64,000 nt of DNA from Pseudomonas fluorescens (GCF_018614655.1 NZ_JAGGOG010000025.1:1-64000), one strand, 5' to 3'. Positions 36,477-45,047 are shown, counted from the first letter of the stretch. Program-made: numbers and translations. Notes: a model not told the origin generated them from the letters alone.

Positions 36477-38963
36477 ATGTCCGACTTGCTCGACCGTTAC
36501 CCGCTGACCGCGGGCACCTATCATGAACTGCTGGACGACAGCGGCGCGGTCCGTGCCCATTGGCAGCGCTTGCTCGACCACCTGCAACGCAGTACACCGG
36601 CGCAACTGGCTCAGCGCCAGGCGCTGCTGACCCGGCAGATTCAGGAAAACGGCGTGACCTACAACGTCTATGCCGACCCCAAGGGCGCCGATCGGCCCTG
36701 GGAACTGGACCTGTTGCCCCATGTGCTGGCGGCGGATGAGTGGAAGCACTTGTCGGCCGGCATCGCCCAACGGGCGCGGCTGCTCAATGCGGTGTTGGCG
36801 GACCTCTACGGTCCGCAACGGTTGATCGCCGAAGGTTTGCTGCCGGCAGAACTGGTGTTTGGCCATAACAATTTTCTGTGGCCATGCCAGGGCATCCAGC
36901 CGCCGGACGGGGCTTATTTGCACCTGTACGCGGTGGACTTGGCGCGCACGCCGGATGGTCGTTGGTGGGTCACGGCTGACCGCACCCAGGCGCCGTCTGG
37001 CGCAGGTTATGCCCTGGAAAATCGCACCATCGTGTCCCGCGCTTTCCCGGATCTGTACCGCGACTTGCAGGTTCAGCACCTCACCGGCTTCTTCCGTACC
37101 TTGCAGGAAACCCTGGCCCGCCAGGCGCCCGGCGACGACCAGCCACCGCTGATCGTGCTGCTGACCCCTGGCCGTTTCAACGAAAGCTATTTCGAACACC
37201 TGTACCTGGCCCGCCAGCTCGGCTACCCGTTGGTGGAAGGTGGCGATCTCACTGTGCGCGATGCCACCGTCTACCTGAAAACCCTCAGCGGCCTGCGCCG
37301 GGTGAACGCCATCATGCGTCGGCTGGACGACGACTTCTGTGACCCGCTGGAGCTGCGCACCGACTCGGCCCTTGGCGTCCCAGGCCTGCTCGACGCTGTG
37401 CGTCAGGGCAACGTGTTGGTGGCCAATGCCCTGGGCAGCGGTGTGCTGGAGTCTCCCGGTTTGCTGGGCTTTCTGCCGAAGATCAACCAATACCTGTTTG
37501 GCGAAGAACTGATCCTGCCGTCCATCGCCACCTGGTGGTGCGGCGAAGCGCCAGTGCTCGCCGAAGCGCTGGAAAAACTGCCGGAGCTGCTGATCAAGCC
37601 GGCATTCCCGTCCCAGAGCTTCGCCCCGGTATTCGGCCGCGACTTGAACCACGAACAACGCCAGGCCTTGGCCGAGCGCATGCAGGCGCGGCCTTACGCT
37701 TACGTCGCCCAGGAGTTGGCGCAATTGTCCCAGGCGCCGGTCTGGCACACCGTCGATGACCATCTGCAACACCGCGCCATTGGCATGCGTGTTTACGCAG
37801 TGGCCAGCGATGACGATTACCGAGTATTGCCCGGTGGCCTGACCCGTGTGGCCGCCGAAGCCGATGCCGAAGTGGTATCGATGCAGCGTGGCGGCGCGAG
37901 CAAGGACACCTGGGTGTTGGGGGAACGAGCGCCCGGCGGTGAGCAGTGGCGGGCGCAACGTTCGATCGGTACCCATGACCTGGTGCGGCGTGATCCGTAT
38001 CTGCCATCGCGGGTGGTGGAAAACCTGTTCTGGTTCGGCCGTTATTGCGAGCGTTGCGACGACAGCGCGCGCTGGCTGCGTGTTGTCCTGGCGCGTTATG
38101 TCGACGGAGATGACCCGCTGGCGTTGCAGGCGGCGGTAGAGCTTGGCGAAAGCCTGCGACTGTTGCCGGAGGAGGGCACGTTGCCTGAGCGGCTGCAGGC
38201 GGCGCTGCTCGGTGATGACTGGCCGTCGAGCCTGCGGGCCAATCTGCAGCGCTTGCAGTGGGCGGCGTCCCAGGTGCGTGGCAAGTTGTCCCGGGAAAAC
38301 TGGCAGGCATTGGTGGAGTTGCAGCGCGAAGCCATGGAGCTGGAAAGTGAGGCGCCGGATTTTGGCGAGTTGCTGGATTTCCTCAATCGTCTGGTGATGT
38401 CTCTGGCGGCGCTGTCCGGCTTTGCCCTCGACGATATGACCCGTGACGAAGGCTGGCGCTTTTTGATGATGGGCCGGCGTATCGAGCGTCTGCAATTTCT
38501 CAGCAGCAGCCTGGCGGCGTTTTTGCGCGGGGTGGCGGTGTTCGATCAAGCGGGGCTGGAGTGGTTGCTGGAGCTGGGCAACAGCAGCATCACCTACCGC
38601 TCGCGCTACCTGGCAGTGCCGCAACTGATCCCGGTGCTGGACCTGTTGCTGCTGGATGAACAGAACCCCCATGCGGTGTTGTTCCAACTGAAGCTGGTGA
38701 GCCGTACCTTGCGCCGTTTGAATGACGACTTCGGCGTGCCTCGGGAGACCGGGTTGACACCGTTGGTGGAGCGCCTGGCACGGTTTGACCTGGGTTGCCT
38801 GGAGAACCCGTTGTTCGGCGAAACCAGCGTGCGTGCGGCTCTCGATGGCCTGGCGGACCTGCTGCAAGCGGTCGCCGATGAAAGCGGGCAAGTCTCCGAT
38901 CGCCTGGCCTTGCGCCATTTTGCCCATGTGGATGATGTCAGCCAGCAAACGGTGTCCGTGTGA
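36477..38963 (+). CDS. Circularly permuted ATP-grasp protein fused to an alpha-E domain
   Basis: 828 residues. The first part (about 20-490) is a circularly permuted ATP-grasp (DUF404/DUF407) with NGVTYNVYADPKG near 58, QAPSGAGYALENRT near 180 and TPGRFNESYFEH near 230; the second (about 505-815) is the all-helical alpha-E domain (PSRVVENLFWFGRYCERCDD). In many genomes these are two genes; here they are one polypeptide, which implies they act together. ATP-grasp enzymes join a carboxylate to an amine with ATP, so peptide or amide bond formation is inferred. The stop shares a base with the next start (TGATG). Confidence 0.9.
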   Translation: MSDLLDRYPLTAGTYHELLDDSGAVRAHWQRLLDHLQRSTPAQLAQRQALLTRQIQENGVTYNVYADPKGADRPWELDLLPHVLAADEWKHLSAGIAQRARLLNAVLADLYGPQRLIAEGLLPAELVFGHNNFLWPCQGIQPPDGAYLHLYAVDLARTPDGRWWVTADRTQAPSGAGYALENRTIVSRAFPDLYRDLQVQHLTGFFRTLQETLARQAPGDDQPPLIVLLTPGRFNESYFEHLYLARQLGYPLVEGGDLTVRDATVYLKTLSGLRRVNAIMRRLDDDFCDPLELRTDSALGVPGLLDAVRQGNVLVANALGSGVLESPGLLGFLPKINQYLFGEELILPSIATWWCGEAPVLAEALEKLPELLIKPAFPSQSFAPVFGRDLNHEQRQALAERMQARPYAYVAQELAQLSQAPVWHTVDDHLQHRAIGMRVYAVASDDDYRVLPGGLTRVAAEADAEVVSMQRGGASKDTWVLGERAPGGEQWRAQRSIGTHDLVRRDPYLPSRVVENLFWFGRYCERCDDSARWLRVVLARYVDGDDPLALQAAVELGESLRLLPEEGTLPERLQAALLGDDWPSSLRANLQRLQWAASQVRGKLSRENWQALVELQREAMELESEAPDFGELLDFLNRLVMSLAALSGFALDDMTRDEGWRFLMMGRRIERLQFLSSSLAAFLRGVAVFDQAGLEWLLELGNSSITYRSRYLAVPQLIPVLDLLLLDEQNPHAVLFQLKLVSRTLRRLNDDFGVPRETGLTPLVERLARFDLGCLENPLFGETSVRAALDGLADLLQAVADESGQVSDRLALRHFAHVDDVSQQTVSV

Positions 38964-39853
38964 TGAGTGCCCGCTACCAGATTTTCCACGATACCCATTA
39001 CCACTACGACAGTCCGGTGTCGCTGGCCCAGCAGCTTGCTCACTTATGGCCACGGCCGTGTGCCTGGCAGCGTTGCACGTGGCAACAGTTGGACATCAGC
39101 CCCGAGCCGACGTCGCGTCGGGATGAGCTGGACGTGTTTGGCAACCCGATCACCCGCCTGGCGTTTGAGCGGCCGCACGATGAGTTGCTGGTCAACGCCG
39201 GGCTGACGGTGGAGGTTCTGGCGCGACCGCGGCTGGATTTCAGCCAGTCACTGCCCTGGGATCAGGCTCGCGAGGGCTTGACCTACAGCAGTCAGCCGCT
39301 GTCGGTCGAGGTGATCGAGGCGTGCCGGTACCGCTTTGAATCGCCTTACGTGCATTTGAAGAAAAGCTTCGTCGAGTTTTCCGAAAGCTGCTTTCCACTG
39401 GGTCGCCCGCTGTTGCTGGGGACTCAGGCGCTGATGGAGAAGATTTTCAGCGAGTTCACCTTCGATGCCGAAGCCACCCAAGTGGCCACGCCGCTGGTGG
39501 AAGTGCTGGAACGCCGGCGCGGCGTGTGCCAGGACTTTGCCCACCTGATGCTCGCTTGCCTGCGTTCCCGGGGCCTGGCGGCGCGTTATATCAGTGGCTA
39601 CCTGCTGACCCAGCCGCCACCCGGCCAGCCACGGCTGATCGGCGCCGATGCGTCCCATGCGTGGGTTTCAGTATTTTGTCCGGTGTTGGGGTGGGTGGAC
39701 TTTGACCCGACCAACAATGTGCAGCCGGCACTGGAGCACATCACCCTGGCCTGGGGCCGGGATTTTTCCGATGTCTCGCCGTTGCGGGGGGTGATTCTGG
39801 GGGGAGGGAGCCATGACCCGGAAGTACGGGTGACGGTGATGCCGCTGGAGTAA
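38963..39853 (+). CDS. Transglutaminase-like cysteine protease family protein
   Basis: 296 residues: N-terminal beta domain (YQIFHDTHYHYDSPVSLAQQ) and a transglutaminase core with C189 (RGVCQDFAHL), H232 (ASHAWVSV) and D248 (FDPTN), a complete triad. No signal peptide, so it is probably cytoplasmic. Coupled to the ATP-grasp/alpha-E gene. Such proteins can act as peptidases or amidases; within this cluster it may process or transfer the product of the ligase domains. A GTG three bases upstream is also in frame. Confidence 0.9.
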   Translation: MSARYQIFHDTHYHYDSPVSLAQQLAHLWPRPCAWQRCTWQQLDISPEPTSRRDELDVFGNPITRLAFERPHDELLVNAGLTVEVLARPRLDFSQSLPWDQAREGLTYSSQPLSVEVIEACRYRFESPYVHLKKSFVEFSESCFPLGRPLLLGTQALMEKIFSEFTFDAEATQVATPLVEVLERRRGVCQDFAHLMLACLRSRGLAARYISGYLLTQPPPGQPRLIGADASHAWVSVFCPVLGWVDFDPTNNVQPALEHITLAWGRDFSDVSPLRGVILGGGSHDPEVRVTVMPLE

Positions 39854-39862
39854 CGGGGTTGT

Positions 39863-39994
39863 TGTGGCGAGCGGGCTTGCCCGCGTTGGGCTGCGAAGCA
39901 GCCCCAGTAAGCTCACCGCGATCTTTCAGACAGATCTCGGCGGCAGATTTTGGGGCCGCTGCGCAGCCCAACGCGGGCAAGCCCGCTCGCCACA
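39863..39994. repeat. REP-type inverted repeat, family A
   Basis: Arms TGTGGCGAGCGGGCTTGCCC and complement around an 80-bp centre, between the convergent transglutaminase gene and the small basic protein gene. Confidence 0.85.
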
Positions 39995-40017
39995 GGGGAT
40001 TTGTTACACAGTGTGCC

Positions 40018-40206
40018 TCAGGCGTCAGGCGCCTGATCTTTCGGTGCTTCGGTCTCGTCAGTTGCAACTGTACCTTCTGCATCCGGGTTCAGTGCACCGG
40101 CCTCTTCATCGGCTGCAACTTTCTTGCGTTGCAGTTTTTCCTCTTTCTTCTGTTCCTTGGCCAAGTCTCTCTGACGTTTGGCGAAGGAGTAATTAGGTTT
40201 TGCCAT
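40018..40206 (-). CDS. Small highly charged protein of unknown function
   Basis: 62 residues, MAKPNYSFAKRQRDLAKEQK, then a Lys/Glu-rich helix and an acidic Ala/Thr/Glu tail. The ATG at 40206 has AGAGGAT upstream; the frame continues upstream to 40299 without support. It lies 68 bp downstream of the LOG gene on the same strand, so the two may be cotranscribed. No motif assigns a function; the N-terminal half looks like a nucleic-acid- or ribosome-associated basic helix. Confidence 0.75.
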   Translation of the reverse strand: MAKPNYSFAKRQRDLAKEQKKEEKLQRKKVAADEEAGALNPDAEGTVATDETEAPKDQAPDA

Positions 40207-40274
40207 GGGCGATCCTCTAGGGTCGAAGGTGAGGTTGAGCGGCGCGTATTCTGCCTTTAATCGCGTCCCAAGGG

Positions 40275-40862
40275 TTAATCGGGTTTCTTGTCCACCCATT
40301 TGGGCAGCGCCAGCGGCTTCCAGGCATCGAGCGCGTCCAGCAACTGCACGGGCGATTCGTCAACTTGCAGCATGGCACGATGCGGCCCGCGGACGAAGCC
40401 TTCACCGACGATATGATCGAGAAATGCCGTGAGTTTGCTGTAGAAACCGTTCACTTCCAGCAAACCCAGCGGCTTGCCGTGGTAGCCGAGCTGGCCCCAG
40501 GTCCAGACTTCGAACAGCTCTTCCAGGGTGCCCAGGCCGCCTGGGAGCGCGATAAACGCGTCGCTGAGCTCCGCCATGCGTGCCTTGCGGGCGTGCATGC
40601 CGTCGACCACTTCCAGGCGGGTCAGGCCTTTGTGACCAATTTCCAGGTTTTGCAGGCTTTCGGGAATAATCCCGACCACCTCGCCGCCCGCCGCCAGGGC
40701 TGCGTCGGCCACAATGCCCATCAGGCCAACGGCACCGCCACCATACACCAGGGTCAGTTTGCGCTCGGCCAGCGTTTGCCCGAGGGCAATGGCCGCTTCG
40801 CGGTAGGCCGGATCAGTGCCGCTGCTTGCACCGCAAAATACACATACAGACTTCAAGGACAT
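40275..40862 (-). CDS. LOG family protein (TIGR00730 Rossmann fold)
   Basis: 195 residues. Rossmann-fold nucleotide 5'-monophosphate phosphoribohydrolase family, to which plant LOG cytokinin-activating enzymes belong. Conserved VCVFCGASSGTDPAY start, the GGGAVGLMG loop and the catalytic PGGLGTLEELFEVWTW motif with MHARKARM before it. Bacterial homologues release the base from AMP-type nucleotides. ATG at 40862 with GGAG upstream; four extra upstream codons are possible. Confidence 0.93.
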   Translation of the reverse strand: MSLKSVCVFCGASSGTDPAYREAAIALGQTLAERKLTLVYGGGAVGLMGIVADAALAAGGEVVGIIPESLQNLEIGHKGLTRLEVVDGMHARKARMAELSDAFIALPGGLGTLEELFEVWTWGQLGYHGKPLGLLEVNGFYSKLTAFLDHIVGEGFVRGPHRAMLQVDESPVQLLDALDAWKPLALPKWVDKKPD

Positions 40863-40914
40863 ACCCGACTCCATGCTCAGTAATCGCTAAAGAGTAAAGG
40901 TTGGTCGGCGTCTC

Positions 40915-41013
40915 TTAAAGGATTAAACCTCGCAGCGAGGCGTTTCGCAGGTGCCGCTGGCGCCGCAGGCATACGCGGCAAGCAGGCTGCGCAGTAGGCT
41001 ATTGAAATGCATG
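40915..41013 (-). CDS. Possible 32-residue leader peptide upstream of the LOG gene
   Basis: ATG at 41013 with CGGAG eight bases upstream; encodes MHFNSLLRSLLCRVCLRRQR followed by a short basic tail, ending 52 bp before the LOG start. A second overlapping frame gives a Cys-rich 42-residue peptide from an ATG near 41051 with no ribosome site. Either may be real or neither; codon content cannot decide at this size. Confidence 0.25.
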
Positions 41014-41118
41014 GCTTGAACTCCGTAAGGGATGACGAGCCGATCATAGGTGGGCAATCAACACGAGGCTGTTTGATTGTCTCGATCAGTCTGATAGCCT
41101 AAAGTTGTATACAATTTG

Positions 41119-41132
41119 TTGATGCAGATCAT
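41119..41132 (+). promoter_or_regulatory. ANR/FNR-box candidate upstream of azurin
   Basis: TTGAT-GCAG-ATCAT matches TTGAT-N4-ATCAA at nine of ten positions. Centred about 78 bp before the ATG, which suits an activator near -41 with a start near 41167. ANR control of azurin is established in P. aeruginosa. Confidence 0.7.
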
Positions 41133-41203
41133 GAGAAGTTCGGCCTGTATCAGGCAATCTTCCCGTTATTCGGATTTTGTTTAACCCTGCCTTGGAGATT
41201 CAC

Positions 41204-41650
41204 ATGTTTGCCAAACTCGTTGCTGTTTCCCTGCTGACTCTGGCTAGCGGCCAGTTGCTTGCTGCAGAGTGCTCGGTCACCGTCGACTCCACTGACCAGA
41301 TGTCCTTCAACACCAAGGAAATCACCATCGATAAGAGCTGCAAGAAGTTCACTGTGAATCTGGAGCATTCCGGCAGCCTGCCGAAGAATGTTATGGGCCA
41401 TAACTGGGTCTTGAGTAAAACTGCTGACATGGCTGGCATCGCCGCCGACGGCATGGGTGCTGGTATTGACAAGAACTACCTGAAAGACGGTGACACCCGA
41501 GTCATTGCCCACACCAAAATCATTGGTGCTGGTGAGAAAGACTCCGTGACGTTTGATGTCTCGAAGCTGGCGGCTGGTGAAAGCTACGAGTTCTTCTGCT
41601 CGTTCCCAGGCCACAACTCGATGATGAAAGGCGCTGTTGTCCTGAAATAA
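41204..41650 (+). CDS. azu: Azurin
   Basis: Periplasmic blue copper protein that carries electrons in anaerobic and redox-stress metabolism. Signal peptide of 20 residues (MFAKLVAVSLLTLASGQLLA), then a 128-residue mature protein starting AECSVTVDS with the Cys3-Cys26 disulfide. Type 1 copper ligands: His in MGHNW (mature 46) and Cys, His and Met in CSFPGHNSMM (112, 117, 121). 148 residues from the ATG at 41204; the frame upstream to 41177 is leader. Terminator at 41667. Confidence 0.98.
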   Translation: MFAKLVAVSLLTLASGQLLAAECSVTVDSTDQMSFNTKEITIDKSCKKFTVNLEHSGSLPKNVMGHNWVLSKTADMAGIAADGMGAGIDKNYLKDGDTRVIAHTKIIGAGEKDSVTFDVSKLAAGESYEFFCSFPGHNSMMKGAVVLK

Positions 41651-41666
41651 TCAGGCTCCCAACCAT

Positions 41667-41695
41667 AAAAAAGCGCCTTTTCAGGCGCTTTTTTT
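41667..41695 (+). terminator. Rho-independent terminator after azurin
   Basis: AAGCGCC-TTTTCA-GGCGCTT with a run of seven T; the A-run makes it usable in both directions. Confidence 0.9.
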
Positions 41696-41711
41696 GTGGC
41701 TGGTGAAGACC

Positions 41712-41843
41712 TGTGGCGAGCGGGCTTGCCCGCGTTGGGGTGCGCAGCAGCCCTAAAACCAGCCACCGCGATCTTTCTGAAAAAACACAGTGATCTTATT
41801 GGGGCCGCTTCGCAGCCCAACGCGGGCAAGCCCGCTCGCCACA
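41712..41843. repeat. REP-type inverted repeat, family A
   Basis: Arms TGTGGCGAGCGGGCTTGCCC and complement, between the convergent azurin and nadE genes, 22 bp before the nadE stop. Confidence 0.85.
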
Positions 41844-41865
41844 AAAAATGTCGCGAGGTCATGCC

Positions 41866-42693
41866 TTATGGCGCAAACGGCATCACTCGCTTGTGATGCG
41901 TCTTGCGATAGGTCTCGCAAATAATCCGGAACGCTTCATCGCGCACCGGCTCACCGTGCAGGAATGCATCGATCTCGGCGTAGGTCACGCCGTGGGACGC
42001 CTCATCCGGCTTGCCCGGGGAAAGGTCTTCCAGGTCGGCGGTCGGGATTTTTTCCACCAGCGATTCCGGCGCACCCAAGTGCCGCGCAATTGCCCGCACC
42101 TGGTTTTTCACCAGGCCGCTCAATGGCGCAAGGTCGCAGGCGCCATCGCCGAACTTGGTGAAAAACCCCATCACCGCTTCCGCCGCATGGTCGGTACCGA
42201 TCACCAACCCACCGGCTGCGCCAGCGATGGTGTACTGCGCCACCATGCGTATCCGCGCCTTGGTGTTGCCCAGCACGAAATCCCGGGCAACGGCGTGTTT
42301 GCCTTCAAAGGCAGCCACCTCATTGGCTAGGGATTTGACCGCCGGGCCGATGTTCACGGTGTGGCGCTCGTCGGGGGCGATAAAGTCCACCGAGGCCTGG
42401 GCATCGTGTTCGTCGAACTGGGTTTCATAAGGCAGACGCACCGCGATAAAACGGTACGCCTCGTCGCCATTGCGCGCGCGCAACTCTTGCATCGCCCGCT
42501 GGGCCAACAGACCGGCAGTCAGGGAGTCGACGCCGCCGCTGATGCCCAGCACCAACGTCTTGAGCCCCGAGTTGAGCAGGCATTCCTGGATAAAGGTGAT
42601 CCGTCGCGCAACCTCCGCCTCCAGGGCGGCCTGGTCTTTGAATGGCGGTTGGACCTTGAGCTGTTCAGCAATCTCGCGCTGTACGGCTTGCAT
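41866..42693 (-). CDS. nadE: NH3-dependent NAD synthetase
   Basis: Amidates nicotinate adenine dinucleotide to NAD. 275 residues with the PP-loop SGGVDS near residue 52 and no glutaminase domain, so ammonia is the donor. Conserved RLPYETQ, ADLEDLSPGKPDEASHGV and the C-terminal THHKRVMP. Three bases downstream of pncB; the two work in the same salvage route. Confidence 0.96.
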   Translation of the reverse strand: MQAVQREIAEQLKVQPPFKDQAALEAEVARRITFIQECLLNSGLKTLVLGISGGVDSLTAGLLAQRAMQELRARNGDEAYRFIAVRLPYETQFDEHDAQASVDFIAPDERHTVNIGPAVKSLANEVAAFEGKHAVARDFVLGNTKARIRMVAQYTIAGAAGGLVIGTDHAAEAVMGFFTKFGDGACDLAPLSGLVKNQVRAIARHLGAPESLVEKIPTADLEDLSPGKPDEASHGVTYAEIDAFLHGEPVRDEAFRIICETYRKTHHKRVMPFAP

Positions 42694-42696
42694 GAT

Positions 42697-43911
42697 TCAC
42701 TCCTTGCTGGGTAGGGCAGGTACTTTGAAAACGTGGCGCAAATAGGCGACAAAGTTCGGATCGGTGCAATGGGTCTTGCCCGCTTCATCGGAAATCTTCG
42801 CGACGGGCTGGCCATTGCAGGCAGTCATTTTAAGCACGATGCTCATCGGTTCCACACCTGGAATATCGCAGGTCAGGTTGGTGCCGATGCCGAAGCTGAC
42901 ATTGATCCGACCGCGCAGCGCCCGGAAAATCTCCAGGGCCTTGGGCAGTGTCAGGCTGTCGGAGAACACCAGGGTCTTGCTCATCGGCTCGATCCCCAGC
43001 TTGTGGTAATGAGCGATGGCTTTTTCTGCCCACAGCACCGGATCACCGGAGTCATGGCGCAGGCCGTCGAACAGCTTGGCGAAATACAGATCGAAGTCGC
43101 CCAGGAATGCGTCGGTGGTGATGCAGTCGGTCAGGGCGATCCCCAGCAGGCCACGGTATTCGCGAACCCAGCAATCGAGGGCGGCAGCCTGGCTGTCGAT
43201 CAACCGTGGGCCCAGTTGCTGGTGGGCCATGATCCATTCGTGGGCCATGGTGCCCAGGGGTTTCATGTCCAGTTCGCGGGCCAGGTGCACGTTACTGGTG
43301 CCGACAAAGCGCCCAGGGAAATCGTGCTTGAGCACGTTGACCACTTCTTCCTGGACCCGATAAGAAAAGCGCCGGCGGGTGCCAAAGTCAGCCACCTGCA
43401 ACTCCGACAATTCGTCGCTGCTGGCGTTGGCGGTCAGCCAGTCGAACTTGCGGTACAGCTGCTCGCGGACCTGTTCGAGGATCACCGTCTGGTAGCGATA
43501 GCGGTTACGCACTTCGCTGACGATCGCGAGCATCGGCACTTCAAACAAAATCACATGCAACCACGGCCCGCGCAGGCGGATAAACAACTCGCCGTTTTCG
43601 ATGCCGGTCTGCACATAACGCAGGTTGAAGCGAAACAGGCCGAGGAAGCGCAAAAAGTCTGGCTTCATAAAGCTGATGCGCTCCAGGAAACCCAGTTGAT
43701 CAGGGCTCAGGCTCAGCTCGGCCAGGCGCTCGATCTGGTAGCGAATCTCTGCCAGGTATGGGCGCAGGTCTTCACTGTTGCGGCAACGAAACTCCCATTC
43801 AACCTCCACGTTGGGATAGTTGTGCAGCACCGCCTGCATCATGGTCAGCTTGTAGAAGTCGGTGTCGAGCAAGTTCTGCACGATGCGATCGGCAAACACA
43901 CTCTCGCTCAT
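42697..43911 (-). CDS. pncB: Nicotinate phosphoribosyltransferase
   Basis: Converts nicotinate and PRPP to nicotinate mononucleotide, entry of the Preiss-Handler salvage pathway. 404 residues; N-terminal LLDTDFYKLTMMQAVLH, the GTSNVHLAR segment with nearby GTMAHEW (catalytic His region) and the FSDSLTLPKALEI loop are typical. ATG at 43911 with GGAG upstream; the 16 extra codons to 43959 lack support. Operon with nadE. Confidence 0.96.
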   Translation of the reverse strand: MSESVFADRIVQNLLDTDFYKLTMMQAVLHNYPNVEVEWEFRCRNSEDLRPYLAEIRYQIERLAELSLSPDQLGFLERISFMKPDFLRFLGLFRFNLRYVQTGIENGELFIRLRGPWLHVILFEVPMLAIVSEVRNRYRYQTVILEQVREQLYRKFDWLTANASSDELSELQVADFGTRRRFSYRVQEEVVNVLKHDFPGRFVGTSNVHLARELDMKPLGTMAHEWIMAHQQLGPRLIDSQAAALDCWVREYRGLLGIALTDCITTDAFLGDFDLYFAKLFDGLRHDSGDPVLWAEKAIAHYHKLGIEPMSKTLVFSDSLTLPKALEIFRALRGRINVSFGIGTNLTCDIPGVEPMSIVLKMTACNGQPVAKISDEAGKTHCTDPNFVAYLRHVFKVPALPSKE

Positions 43912-44043
43912 AACGGGAATCTCCAGACGGGTCGGCGATGGGCACCGACCGTTACGCACAATTAAGGAATGGCGCTAGTGGCGCATAGACCTGTGTTGTT
44001 TTGCCAGTGATTTTTAACTTGGTATTTTTGTCGGGCTGCCACC

Positions 44044-44130
44044 GCCTTCGCGAGCAAGCCCGCTCCCACACTTGAAATGCATTCCAAATGTGGGAGCGGC
44101 GGTGCGACGATTCGACTTGCTCGCGAAGGC
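44044..44130. repeat. REP-type element, family B, with a divergent right arm
   Basis: The left arm is a standard family B half (CTTCGCGAGCAAGCCCGCTC). The right arm reads TGTGGGAGCGGCGGTGCGAC then CTTGCTCGCGAAGG, so an 18-base segment interrupts the usual sequence. The same segment occurs at 36261 and 28790. Confidence 0.8.
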
Positions 44131-44150
44131 GAATTTGCAGGCGAAGACCA

Positions 44151-45047
44151 TCATGAAGGCTCAACCTGCGCCATCATCCACTTCACAAAATCCCGCACCT
44201 CGGGCACTTCCGCCGAATGTTCGGGATACGCCAGGTAATAAGCATCCTGGCTCGGCATTGCGTACTGCCAGGGAATGACCAGTTTGCCCTCGGCCAATTC
44301 TTCTTCCACCAGAAACCGTGGCAACAGCGCCACGCCGCAGCCCACTTGCGCGGCGCGGATGCACATATAGAAGGTTTCGAAGCGTGGGCCGTGGTAGCTG
44401 TGTTCGGTGTGATGACCCTGGGCGGCGAACCAGTCGTGCCAGCCCTGGGGGCGGGACGCGTTTTGCAGCAGCACCAGGTCGCTCAGTTGCGTGGGGTCGG
44501 TAAATGGCTGGGCAGGCAGCGTGTCCGGGGCACACACCGGCACCAGTTCCTCGCTGAACAGCTTCAGGCTTTCGGTGCCGGGTCGCGAGCCCTGGCCGAA
44601 GTAGAACGCCAGGTCGGCCTTGCCTTGCAGCAGCTCGTCGGGGTCCTGTTCGTTGCACAGGTCCAGGTGGATCTGCGGATGACGCAGGCGCCAACCCTTG
44701 AGGCGAGGCACCAGCCAGCGGGCGCCGAAGGTGTAGGGCGTGGATACCCGCAGCACTTCGGTTTCGCCGCCGTAGGAGCGTAGGTAATGAGTCGACATCT
44801 CCACCTGGGTGAGGATCTTGCGCACTTCCACCAGGTACAGATCGCCCGCCGGGGTCATTTGCAAACGGCGGCGCACCCGGCGAAACAGCAAGTGTTGCAG
44901 CAGTTCTTCCAACTGCGCCACCTGTTTGCTGACGGCGCTTTGGGTGAGGTTCAGCTCCTCGGCGGCGCGAGTGAAACTCAGGTGACGGGTGACGGCCTCG
45001 AAGCACTGCAAGGCGGTGATCGACGGCAAATGTCTTTTATTCAGCAT
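44151..45047 (-). CDS. LysR family regulator, probably of the ama genes
   Basis: 298 residues: N-terminal winged helix-turn-helix (about 8-66, LSFTRAAEELNLTQSAVSKQ) and LysR substrate-binding domain. It is transcribed away from amaB across 153 bp, the usual layout for a LysR regulator and its target. In P. aeruginosa the corresponding gene is reported as AmaR; I assign the same role by position only. ATG at 45047; the long upstream frame to 45413 is antisense to amaB. Confidence 0.92.
   Translation of the reverse strand: MLNKRHLPSITALQCFEAVTRHLSFTRAAEELNLTQSAVSKQVAQLEELLQHLLFRRVRRRLQMTPAGDLYLVEVRKILTQVEMSTHYLRSYGGETEVLRVSTPYTFGARWLVPRLKGWRLRHPQIHLDLCNEQDPDELLQGKADLAFYFGQGSRPGTESLKLFSEELVPVCAPDTLPAQPFTDPTQLSDLVLLQNASRPQGWHDWFAAQGHHTEHSYHGPRFETFYMCIRAAQVGCGVALLPRFLVEEELAEGKLVIPWQYAMPSQDAYYLAYPEHSAEVPEVRDFVKWMMAQVEPS

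Larger units (their letters stand above)
40863..41203. other. LOG-azurin divergent intergenic region
   Basis: 341 bp. It holds an ANR-box candidate before azurin (41119-41132) and, on the LOG side, two overlapping small minus-strand reading frames (40915-41013 and about 40923-41051) that cannot be decided from sequence alone. Confidence 0.6.

Noticed and set aside
36255..39053. 932-codon reading frame antisense to the ATP-grasp/alpha-E gene
   Set aside because: Lies opposite a gene with clear domains; GC-rich codon bias on the true strand keeps the antisense frame open.
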